This document shows positions 26,001 through 33,290 of a DNA stretch of 46,647 nt, one piece after another. Numbering within the stretch: position 1 is the first letter of the stretch; every line of letters begins with the position of its first letter. Where the stretch lies: assembly GCA_027487315.1 (NCBI GenBank), contig JAIYDW010000097.1:1-46647 (forward strand), in the 5' to 3' direction. Made by a program: the position numbers and the translations under genes. Below the pieces are notes generated by a model that saw nothing but the letters and a program-made list of their open reading frames with translations, did no database searches and was not told where the DNA came from. The stretch comes from Verrucomicrobiaceae bacterium. GTDB taxonomy: Bacteria; Verrucomicrobiota; Verrucomicrobiia; Verrucomicrobiales; Verrucomicrobiaceae.

Positions 26001-29000
26001 GTGAGGTTGTAAAGCTCGGGCGTGAGCACGTTGTTCACGCGGCCACGGATGAGTTTAAAATCCTTCACGCCGCCGTTCACCGGATCGGTGAACTGATAGA
26101 TCGCAATCGGCGCTGCACTCACGGTGACGAGTGGCGAGCCACGCGAGACAGTGGTGCTGTTACTGGCAGAAAGCAGAGCGGGCCAGAGATTCACGCCATC
26201 CAGCGGCTTGGTGTTTTGCGGCGTCACACCGACAGCCGCGCAGAGGGTGGGGAAGACATCGCCGACCCACATGGATTGATTACTGATGACACCAGCGGGC
26301 AGCACACCGGGCCATTTGATGCCTGCGACTTCACGCATCCCGCCTTCATAGCTGTCGCCCTTCGTGCCACGCAGCGGATCATTGAGCGAGCCTTTGGTTT
26401 CATCGCCACCGTTGTCACCAAACCAGACGACGAGCGTGTTGTTGGCGATGCCTGCTGTATCGAGCGCGGCCAGCACCCGGCCAATCTCCTGATCCATGCC
26501 ATCCACAGCAGCGGAGATAAGGCGACGATTGGCATTCGTGACGCCGAGGTTTTGATATTTCGTAATCAAGCTCGCCGGAGCCGAAACGGGGCCGTGGATC
26601 GAGTTGAAGGCCAAGTGCAGCAACATCGGCTGCGCAGGGTTGCGGTTCTGAATGTGAGCGATGGCCTTGTCCGCGAGCAATGTGGGCGACCAGCCGCCAT
26701 AGCCACGTGAATCGGTGTGTTCGCTAGGTCCATCTTGCTGCACGCCATTCAGCCACCAGTCAGGAATGTCGAGCGACTCGGCCTCGGCGCTGTGGTGAGT
26801 GTAGTAATCAATCGCGCCGGAATACTGCCCGTAGAACGAGTCCCAACCGCGATTGTGCGGCGCATATTGCAGACCTTCCTTGATCACGCGCACCGGGCTG
26901 CCGTTCACGTTGAAGTGATACAAGTTCTTGTCGCTGCCGCCGAGATGCCACTTGCCGCACATGAATGTCTGGTAGCCCGCCGCCTTGAAGGTCTGAGGCA
27001 TGAGATGCTCGCTCAAATCAAGGCCACGCTCGTTGTTAGTGCCGTGACGAATCGCGTTGCGGCCCGTCATCAAGGTGGAGCGAGTCACACTACAAACTGT
27101 CGTCGCATAGAAGCGCTCCAGACGAATGCCCGTCGTCGCAAAGCTATCCATGTTCGGCGTCTGAATCGGCACCTGGCCTGCGGGCGTGTGATAGCCGACA
27201 TCGCCCCAACCTTGGTCATCGGTGACGATGATGACAACGTTCGGAGGTGTGACATTGGCACCGCTGATCGTGAGCGTGAAGACTCGTGTGGCAATGCGGC
27301 CTACGCTATCGGTTACCTTCAACGTGAAGTTAAAGGTGCCGTTCGCTGTTGGCGTGCCACTGAGGACACCCGCACTGCTCAAGGTAAGACCCGCTGGCAA
27401 AGTGGAGCCTGCATTAACGCTCCAGGCATAGCCCGAGCCACTGCCACCACTGGCGACAAGCGTCTGTGAGTAAGCACCAGTGGCATTGGGCAAGGTGGCT
27501 CCCGTCGTGATGCTAGGTGCCGGACCGGTGGTGTAACTGCCCGCATTGGTGATCGCCGTTGTCTGAGCATTGCTGTCCGTCGCGACGATGGAGTAAGTGA
27601 TCGTCGTTCCCGAAACCTGCGCTGGAATGACGGCAGTGAAGCTGCCGCCATTCGCAGGCCCGCTCATCGTCACCGGAGTCGGCGCTGAACCGGATGTCGA
27701 GACGACCACGATGTCATCAATGTTCACCGTCGAGCCTGTGGGGCCGCCAACACCATTGCCGACAAAGCCGAATCGCATCTTCAGAGTGCTGGTCAGGTCA
27801 GTGGCGAGGAGGTTGTAATGATAGAGCTGGTAGCCATGCACGCTGCCACTGAACTCCGATACTCTCTCGGTGAATGTTGTGCCATTTGGCGCAAGTTGGA
27901 AGGACCAGCCGTTCGTGCCCGTGAGTCCAACCGTTCGCAGCCAGAACTCGACATAGTTTGTCGTGGTCGATCCGCTGGTGAAGGTGCCCGTCGCATTGAT
28001 CGGATTCGTTGTCGTGATCATCGTTCGCGTCGGGTCCGTGGTGGCGGCTGAGCCTTTGCTAAAGACCACGCCACAACTACCCGTGATGCCCGTCGTGTGA
28101 TTCGACGTGCCAGCCGTCTGTTTGATATTGCCCGCGCCATCTTGCGAGTTCACCGTCCACGCATACGTCGCGCCCGAGCCATCCCAGCCGCCGGTGGTCG
28201 TCGCCGTGGTGGACATGGGTTCATTAAAGATGGTGGACGTTGTCTGCGCACCGGTGCTGTAGGTCAAAGTCGCGCTGGTGATCGTGGCACCACTGGCGGG
28301 CGTGATCGTTACGCTGACCGTCGGGGTGTCCACATCGCTCGGCACGGCGGGACTGGTGGCAATGCCAGTGATCATCGGAGCTGGAATGGCACCCGTGCCC
28401 GTGAGAGCGATATCAAAAGCCGCGCCCACGCTGCTGTCACTGCTGGCGATGTGCAGCGCGGCTGTTTTTGCGCCAGCGCTGCTCGCATTGAAATGCACGA
28501 CAAAATCCGAAGTCGCTCCGATGGCGATGCTCGATGCTGGCGATGTCGTCACGGTGAAAAGCGAGCTGTGCGTGCCGTCGATGCTCAAGCTGATGCCCGT
28601 GAGCGCGGTGGTGCCATTGTTGGTGATCGTGAAGGTCTTCGACAGCGTGCTGCCCACATTCACACTGCCATAGCCGACCGTGCTGAGGCCATCCGTCAGC
28701 ATCGTCGCCCCTTGCGACACCGCGATCTGCGTCGGCGTGAGTGCGGCTGTGCGCACGGCAAAGACAGGATACGACGAGGTCTTTGGCTCATGGCTGATGA
28801 TGCCCTGCGCATTACGCTGTGGATTGGAGGTCGTATTCAATCCAAACTCCACGACCAGCGCGGCGAGCGCGTCATTGTTCTGCGTCGTCGATGTCCAATA
28901 CGAAGTCGCCGTGGCCGATGGGAAGAGCAACCGATGCGCTGGCGGCTTGATGTTCGTGAGGCTGGTGAAAGTGGTCATCGTGTAATCCACCAGCGACTCC

Positions 29001-30973
29001 ATTTCCTTCACGTTCGGCATGCGCCAGTCGCTGAAGCCCGCATCCGTGAGTCCTTCGATGTCTGCCAAAGCCGCTGACCATGTCGCCGCTGTGCGAGGCA
29101 ACTGCTTCCACATCAAACCCGTATCGAGGTCCGTGACGGTGCCGTCGTTGTTGCTCACGTAGTTGTGGCCGTTCGTCTGCTTGGCGCCGCGCACATAGCG
29201 GGCGTGATAGCGCAGGGTGCCACCTGCGCTGATGGTTTCCGACTTCGGCTTCGGCCCCAGACCGCCGCCTTCATTCGTGCACCACACATTTGTCGTGCTC
29301 GTGCCGTAAAGATCGCTGCTCCACCAGTAGCCCGCCCGTGCCACGGGATGGTTCGGGAAGAAGGCCGTGTTCAGGGCCGGGTTCGATACCTGATGATTGA
29401 ACAGGCAGAACAACTCATGCGGTGTCGGCAGCCGCCAATCATTGTAGCCGCCCGTGGTCACGCTCGCTGCATTCGCGACGGCGTTTTCCCAAGTGGACTC
29501 GCCATTGTCCACGCTCTGCCACATCAGGCCGGTGACGTTGTCGGTGATGGTGCCGTTGCCGTTGTTGGTGAAAGCCTGGGCATGGATCGTGTAGTCGCTG
29601 TCCTCGCCATCACCTGCCGAACCGGTGAAATTGCCCGTCTGTGAGGTGTCCGGCAGCGCGATCATGCTCTTGCCGCTCATCGGGTAGGTGGTGACGCGAT
29701 TGCCGTTGCTCGTGTAAGTCGTCGTCGTTGTGCCGGTGGTCGGATGCCGATAGGTCATCGTGTAGCTCTTGGGCACCGCTTTGCGGTTCAAACGCCAGCA
29801 CACGTCATACGTCACGCTGCTCACCGTGTAGCGCATGAGGAAATCATCCTCGCTCGGCGTTCCGCTCACGTTTTCGATAAAGTGACCGCTGCCATCCACG
29901 CTCAGCGCCACGGGATTTTTGAAGGCGATGATCGCCGCGCCTGGCACCTGCTGCGCCGTGTAGCCACCGGTGCCTGAGGCACGCATGTTCGACACACTCG
30001 GCTGGGGATCGATCTGCGAGTCAAAATTCACCACCACGCCATGCATGGCATTCATCATGAAAGGGTTCGAAGGCGTCCAGCTCGCCGTGCCCGAGTTGTA
30101 AGTGCCTCGTGCATGATAATGATAGCCCCAGGTGCCGTGATCGTGGCCGCCATCTGCATCCAGCGTCTGCATGGGCGAGCCATCCGGCTCCACATAACCA
30201 TACACCGGATAGCCATCCAGCGCCCAGGCGATGGGTTTGTCATTCCCCAGCACCGGGATCAAATGCACCGGATAAATGTGGTAGTGATAATCATCCGCCA
30301 GACCGCAGTGACCGCCATAGATGTCCAGCTCGCCGATATCATAGCTGAACTGCCCGGTATTGTTGCGCGGATTAAAAATCGGCACGCCATCCGACCCTAG
30401 CGCCACCGCCCCGCGCAGAAAGTTCCCATTCAGCGAGATCGGCGATGCCGCAGGCACGGGCACCAGCGGCAGCTTCCACACATTCGGCTGCCCAAAGCCC
30501 AGCGAACCCGCGTTATTCGTCCCATTCGTCGTCCCGATGAAATACGAAACTGGCATCGGCACCTGCTGCTGCCACGTCGTGATCCCCACCATCAGATTCG
30601 GCTGCCGCGTGCGATCCGGGATACCGTCGCTCTCGACGTAAAAGTAGTTCGCGTCATTGTAGAACCGCAGCTTCGGCTTGAACGGCAAAAACGAAGCTGA
30701 CATCAGCTCCCCATTCCCCGGAGCCGTCAAAGTCGAGCCTTGAGCGAGCATCGCGAGGTTTGTCATCATTGAGGCCACCTGCACGTCCTCCGTCACCACT
30801 GGCTTCGGTGCTGGTTTGTAGTCCGCCTTCGCCAAAGCCATCCGCTTGGCCATAAACTCATCCGCGATGTGCTTTCGCAGCATTTCCTTGTCCATCGGCA
30901 GCCCGCTGGAGTCGGTGGTATGAGCATGCAGCGCCAGCGGCGCGAGGCAGAGAAGGGCAACAAAAGGTTTCAT
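23006..30973 (-). CDS. Giant secreted YHYH / DUF1566 / sulfatase / metallophosphoesterase fusion
   Basis: A 2,655-residue exported protein (signal to about residue 18). Domains in order: YHYH (about 85-330, motifs at 229-232 and 284-287); two DUF1566/Lcl-type domains (about 470-600 and 610-745; GLMWQ...NDWRLP, GLMWK...SDWRMP); choice-of-anchor-D-like domain (746-860); module A (861-1150); putative Ig domain (1150-1240); sulfatase (about 1243-1690; VTDDQGWGD, GKWHLGG, WFGDNGGDE); Ig-like domain (1698-1795); module B (1796-2075), homologous to module A; fibronectin-like plus metallophosphoesterase (2075-2590; Asp2195, His2197, GNHE, MHH, GHDH); and a short C-terminal beta module. The formylglycine site reads C-S-V-T-R (Cys1294) rather than C-x-P/A-x-R. 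The frame is unbroken throughout. The related single-domain proteins in this window support the domain calls. A dual sulfo- and phospho-esterase role is inferred. Confidence 0.9.
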   Translation of the reverse strand: MKPFVALLCLAPLALHAHTTDSSGLPMDKEMLRKHIADEFMAKRMALAKADYKPAPKPVVTEDVQVASMMTNLAMLAQGSTLTAPGNGELMSASFLPFKPKLRFYNDANYFYVESDGIPDRTRQPNLMVGITTWQQQVPMPVSYFIGTTNGTNNAGSLGFGQPNVWKLPLVPVPAASPISLNGNFLRGAVALGSDGVPIFNPRNNTGQFSYDIGELDIYGGHCGLADDYHYHIYPVHLIPVLGNDKPIAWALDGYPVYGYVEPDGSPMQTLDADGGHDHGTWGYHYHARGTYNSGTASWTPSNPFMMNAMHGVVVNFDSQIDPQPSVSNMRASGTGGYTAQQVPGAAIIAFKNPVALSVDGSGHFIENVSGTPSEDDFLMRYTVSSVTYDVCWRLNRKAVPKSYTMTYRHPTTGTTTTTYTSNGNRVTTYPMSGKSMIALPDTSQTGNFTGSAGDGEDSDYTIHAQAFTNNGNGTITDNVTGLMWQSVDNGESTWENAVANAASVTTGGYNDWRLPTPHELFCLFNHQVSNPALNTAFFPNHPVARAGYWWSSDLYGTSTTNVWCTNEGGGLGPKPKSETISAGGTLRYHARYVRGAKQTNGHNYVSNNDGTVTDLDTGLMWKQLPRTAATWSAALADIEGLTDAGFSDWRMPNVKEMESLVDYTMTTFTSLTNIKPPAHRLLFPSATATSYWTSTTQNNDALAALVVEFGLNTTSNPQRNAQGIISHEPKTSSYPVFAVRTAALTPTQIAVSQGATMLTDGLSTVGYGSVNVGSTLSKTFTITNNGTTALTGISLSIDGTHSSLFTVTTSPASSIAIGATSDFVVHFNASSAGAKTAALHIASSDSSVGAAFDIALTGTGAIPAPMITGIATSPAVPSDVDTPTVSVTITPASGATITSATLTYSTGAQTTSTIFNEPMSTTATTTGGWDGSGATYAWTVNSQDGAGNIKQTAGTSNHTTGITGSCGVVFSKGSAATTDPTRTMITTTNPINATGTFTSGSTTTNYVEFWLRTVGLTGTNGWSFQLAPNGTTFTERVSEFSGSVHGYQLYHYNLLATDLTSTLKMRFGFVGNGVGGPTGSTVNIDDIVVVSTSGSAPTPVTMSGPANGGSFTAVIPAQVSGTTITYSIVATDSNAQTTAITNAGSYTTGPAPSITTGATLPNATGAYSQTLVASGGSGSGYAWSVNAGSTLPAGLTLSSAGVLSGTPTANGTFNFTLKVTDSVGRIATRVFTLTISGANVTPPNVVIIVTDDQGWGDVGYHTPAGQVPIQTPNMDSFATTGIRLERFYATTVCSVTRSTLMTGRNAIRHGTNNERGLDLSEHLMPQTFKAAGYQTFMCGKWHLGGSDKNLYHFNVNGSPVRVIKEGLQYAPHNRGWDSFYGQYSGAIDYYTHHSAEAESLDIPDWWLNGVQQDGPSEHTDSRGYGGWSPTLLADKAIAHIQNRNPAQPMLLHLAFNSIHGPVSAPASLITKYQNLGVTNANRRLISAAVDGMDQEIGRVLAALDTAGIANNTLVVWFGDNGGDETKGSLNDPLRGTKGDSYEGGMREVAGIKWPGVLPAGVISNQSMWVGDVFPTLCAAVGVTPQNTKPLDGVNLWPALLSASNSTTVSRGSPLVTVSAAPIAIYQFTDPVNGGVKDFKLIRGRVNNVLTPELYNLTDDPQETTDLIANSAYASIVTTLTNAITAISVGNMKPYVGPPLITNSVPQGGTITLYAPFTSWPGAIPTVQWRKGGSNVAGGIVTQITDDLAVAVRGTYAATLTLTNVAPSDAGLYDVIVSNNIGSTTSDAGTLTVTAGGPTIANVGTGPTAPTYLDATYVLATVTPTAGTSVSQVQLIYDNGVPQTNPLFAETMRSAAATPWTGDGCDNAWLPTPASTTDIGQTTNANHGAGNPCGLEFKRGTTTMGDRSVTTASAINAAGSAGYVEFWVATSNLTAGLGWTFQTSTDGITWNTRLSEVDGSNHSYTSVYHYDLAPSELVSTLKLRFQFAGNGLGGASASKVQIDDIIVVTNAPSPPVTLAMFDDGNHGDGTANDGVWGALIPAQAGGRTVSFHVTATNNNGTTTMSPTSSNYTYTVNSALTDATILGAEFLTLPKTDGVTVNLIASANQQVFVEYGTAPGQYTLATTPTTFNIDNAKPEFKNPIRIPITGLQPDTEYYYRVRHRNVGATFYNARGERSFHTARPRGTTFSFTVTADPHIDVNTDMQLFWRAMQNISLDAPDLHMDVGDIFMTDKLADGLLGVPPKWGGGVTINQTSINNRAIIFRNAFERACHSIPFFFGLGNHEAEYGYLFNAATDKQNNIPAWDLKARKAFYPAPTPDGFYAGNPTPKDYTGGTLGLLEDYYAFEWGEALFIMLDPFWNTNTNPNSSNDAWNWSLGKAQYDWLRDTLKNSSARYKFVFMHHIVGGSTQAIINNVPTPQFAARGGIEVSDKYEWGGKNIDGSPGFATKRPGWDMPIHDLLVQNKVNVVFHGHDHLYGYQTRDGVVYLECPQPGTPNYTSLGSAVDGQYVNLGANSTSYLLPNSGHIRVTVGPDQAVADYVRSYRTATDPMPPDATSVFNDETPTRINRSISHSFVLAPKVSPPIEVANVAPGQVGLRWNAIPNKPYQIQWSTDLITWTTIDTLTFTNTNTNATYTDTLPARVNGLRAFYRVSYTP

Positions 30974-31119
30974 GGCTAACCTCAGACTGCCGGGAACGTG
31001 TCAGCCCCTCTTCACCGAACTCAGGCAGAATTGTCGGATTTGTGTAAAGAGTGATGCAGGCTTCAGTCTGCGCCTCGAATATACTTTGATACAGGCTAAA
31101 GCCACACCACCTTTTCCCC
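30974..31119. promoter_or_regulatory. Divergent promoter region, giant fusion operon / two-component operon
   Basis: 146 bp separate the start codons of the giant gene (minus) and the response regulator (plus), so both promoters must lie here or in flanking coding DNA. TATACT at 31079-31084 is a possible -10 for the plus strand, without a recognisable -35. GCAG/CTGC arms at 31055-31070 form a weak dyad. Confidence 0.45.
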
Positions 31120-31818
31120 ATGCGACTCCTCATCATCGACGACGACACCGAGCTCTGCCAGCTTGTGGCCGATTACCTCAAGCCCATGGGTTTCGAGGTC
31201 GAAATGGAGCACAATGGCGAACTCGGAGCCGAACGCGCCACCACCGAGGCCTGGGCCGCCATCATCCTCGATGTCATGATGCCCGGCTGCGATGGCTTTG
31301 AGGTCCTCCGCCGCATCCGCGCAAAATCGAAGGTGCCCGTCATGATGCTCACCGGCCGCGGCGAGGAGGTGGACCGCATCGTCGGCCTCGAACTCGGTGC
31401 CGACGACTACCTGCCGAAGACTTTTTCCTCCCGAGAGCTGCTTGCCCGACTCCGTGCCCTCCTCCGTCGGACCGGCTGGATCGCGGAGACCGCTCCGCAG
31501 GCCCCCGTCAAAGAACTCGTCATTGGCGAACTGCGTATCAATCCGGAAACCCACGATGTCATCCTTGGCGACCAGTCCTTGCAGCTCACCCCCGCCGAGT
31601 TTGGCCTCCTGCTCTCGCTCGCCAAAGCCCATGGCCGTGTCAAAACCCGCGAGCAGCTCATTGAAGAGGTCGCCGACCGCGAGTGGGATGTCTTTGACCG
31701 CGCCATCGACATGCACATCTCCACGCTCCGCAAAAAACTCGGCGATGACCCCAAGGAGCCGCGCTTCATCAAAACCGTGCGCGGCTATGGCTATCAACTC
31801 GTGACTCCCGGACGATGA
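31120..31818 (+). CDS. OmpR/PhoB-family response regulator (CpxR-like)
   Basis: A 232-residue transcription factor. The receiver domain (1-118) has the acidic pair Asp7/Asp8, phospho-acceptor Asp51 in ILDVMMPG, Thr78 and Lys100. The last reads LPKTF where most relatives have LPKPF. The C-terminal winged helix (about 130-230) has LTPAEFGLLLSLAKAHGRV, DRAIDMHISTLRKKLGDD and IKTVRGYGYQ. The stop overlaps the kinase start by four bases (ATGA), indicating a cognate pair. It is divergent from the giant fusion gene, an obvious candidate target. Confidence 0.93.
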   Translation: MRLLIIDDDTELCQLVADYLKPMGFEVEMEHNGELGAERATTEAWAAIILDVMMPGCDGFEVLRRIRAKSKVPVMMLTGRGEEVDRIVGLELGADDYLPKTFSSRELLARLRALLRRTGWIAETAPQAPVKELVIGELRINPETHDVILGDQSLQLTPAEFGLLLSLAKAHGRVKTREQLIEEVADREWDVFDRAIDMHISTLRKKLGDDPKEPRFIKTVRGYGYQLVTPGR

Positions 31819-33278
31819 GCCGAGTCAAACTCCCGCTCTACGGCAAGATTCTTTCGTGGTTCGCTCTGAACCTTGCCGTGCTTGCGGTGCTGTTCATTTT
31901 CTTCCTCAAAGCACAATTCAAACTCGGGCTCGACTGGATGCTCTCTGGCGAACCGGGTGATCGCATCGCAGCCATCGGAGAGAGCGTGACGTTCGAGTTC
32001 TCGCGCCTCGCGGAAAGCGAGTGGCCCGCTCGTTTGAGCGAGCACGATCAAAAACACGGCGTCACCTTCGGCCTCTTCGACGGACGCGGCGAGCAGGTCT
32101 TTGGCAAAACCATCGAGCCACCTGCCGAGGTGCTCCCCAAACTCATCGACCGCCGTCCTCCCGGCGATGGCAGTCCGCGCCGCCAGCCCGGCCCCGTCTC
32201 CAAACGACCTGCGGACGCACCGCCGAAGCCGCGCTTCATGCTTCGTGCGGGCGATCCCGCCCGTTACTGGGCAGGCATTCATCTCGACCTCGTCGCCCAA
32301 GGCGGCCGCTCACTCACGCTCGTCATGGTTTCGGATAGCATCAGCGGCGGTGGCCTCTTTTTTGATCTGCGTCCGTGGCTCTGGCTCGCCGCTGCCGCAC
32401 TCCTCATCTCCGCACTCATGTGGATGCCCTTTGTGCGTGGGATTACTGGATTTATCCGCACGCTCAACACCGCCGCAGGTCGCATCGCGCATGGCAAATT
32501 CGACGAGCGCATCGACAAGCAGCGCAACGACGAGCTCGGCGAACTCTCTAGCTCCGTGAACACCATGGCCGCCCAACTCGGCGACTACATGACGCAGCAG
32601 CGCCGCATCACGGCCGATGTCGCTCATGAGCTGTGCAGCCCCATCGCGAGAATGCAAATGGCCCTCGGCGTGGTGGAGCAACGCAGCACGCCTGATCAGG
32701 CCACCTACCTGCAAAAGCTCGATCGCGAACTCCAGCACATGGCCAAGCTCGTCGAAGAAGTCCTCGCCTTCACCAAAGCCGAAACCATCCCCGACCGCGA
32801 AACGCCCAAAGACATCGACTTGCGCGAACTGCTCCAAAACGTCCTCGCCCGCGAAGCCCCCGAAAACGGCATCCAACTCGACATCGGCGACATCAAGCTC
32901 CACAGCCTCCGAAACGCCCTCGATCGCGGCATCGGCAACGTCGTGCGCAATTCCGTCCGCTACGCAAAAGACATCGAAATCACCGCCAAAGCTGAAAAAG
33001 ACCTGGTGACGATCGAAATCGCCGATCGCGGCCCCGGCGTTCCCGAAGAGGCCATCTCACGCCTTTTCGAACCCTTTTACCGCCCCGAAGCTGCCCGCGG
33101 TCGCAACACCGGCGGCAGCGGCCTCGGCCTCGCGATCACCAAACGCTGCATCGAAGCCTGTGGTGGCAAAGTCATCGCCCGAAACCGCCCCGGAGGCGGC
33201 CTGGAGGTGCAAATCACCCTTCAGATAGGGAAAGTCAGCTCATTTTCTCCGGTTGTGCGCTTCGAAAATGGCGCTTAA
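31815..33278 (+). CDS. Sensor histidine kinase (CpxA-like)
   Basis: A 487-residue membrane kinase. TM1 lies at about 13-31, an extracytoplasmic sensor region of about 150 residues (32-184) is rich in Pro/Arg near 110-140, and TM2 lies at about 185-207. A HAMP domain follows (208-262). The H-box ADVAHELCSPIARMQ carries His271, the N-box NVVRNSVRYA has Asn379, and G1 (DRGPGVPEE) and G2 (GGSGLGLA) are intact, so it should be active. The phospho-acceptor region is HELCSP where HELRTP is common. The signal is unknown; the organisation matches envelope-stress kinases. The serA gene follows after 12 bp. Confidence 0.92.
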   Translation: MSRVKLPLYGKILSWFALNLAVLAVLFIFFLKAQFKLGLDWMLSGEPGDRIAAIGESVTFEFSRLAESEWPARLSEHDQKHGVTFGLFDGRGEQVFGKTIEPPAEVLPKLIDRRPPGDGSPRRQPGPVSKRPADAPPKPRFMLRAGDPARYWAGIHLDLVAQGGRSLTLVMVSDSISGGGLFFDLRPWLWLAAAALLISALMWMPFVRGITGFIRTLNTAAGRIAHGKFDERIDKQRNDELGELSSSVNTMAAQLGDYMTQQRRITADVAHELCSPIARMQMALGVVEQRSTPDQATYLQKLDRELQHMAKLVEEVLAFTKAETIPDRETPKDIDLRELLQNVLAREAPENGIQLDIGDIKLHSLRNALDRGIGNVVRNSVRYAKDIEITAKAEKDLVTIEIADRGPGVPEEAISRLFEPFYRPEAARGRNTGGSGLGLAITKRCIEACGGKVIARNRPGGGLEVQITLQIGKVSSFSPVVRFENGA

Positions 33279-33290
33279 CTGAGCGGCCCT

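Noticed and set aside
30974-31119. CpxR-type binding box (two GTAAA units five bases apart)
   Set aside because: Only one GTAAA (31042-31046) is present, and no second unit lies at the right distance.
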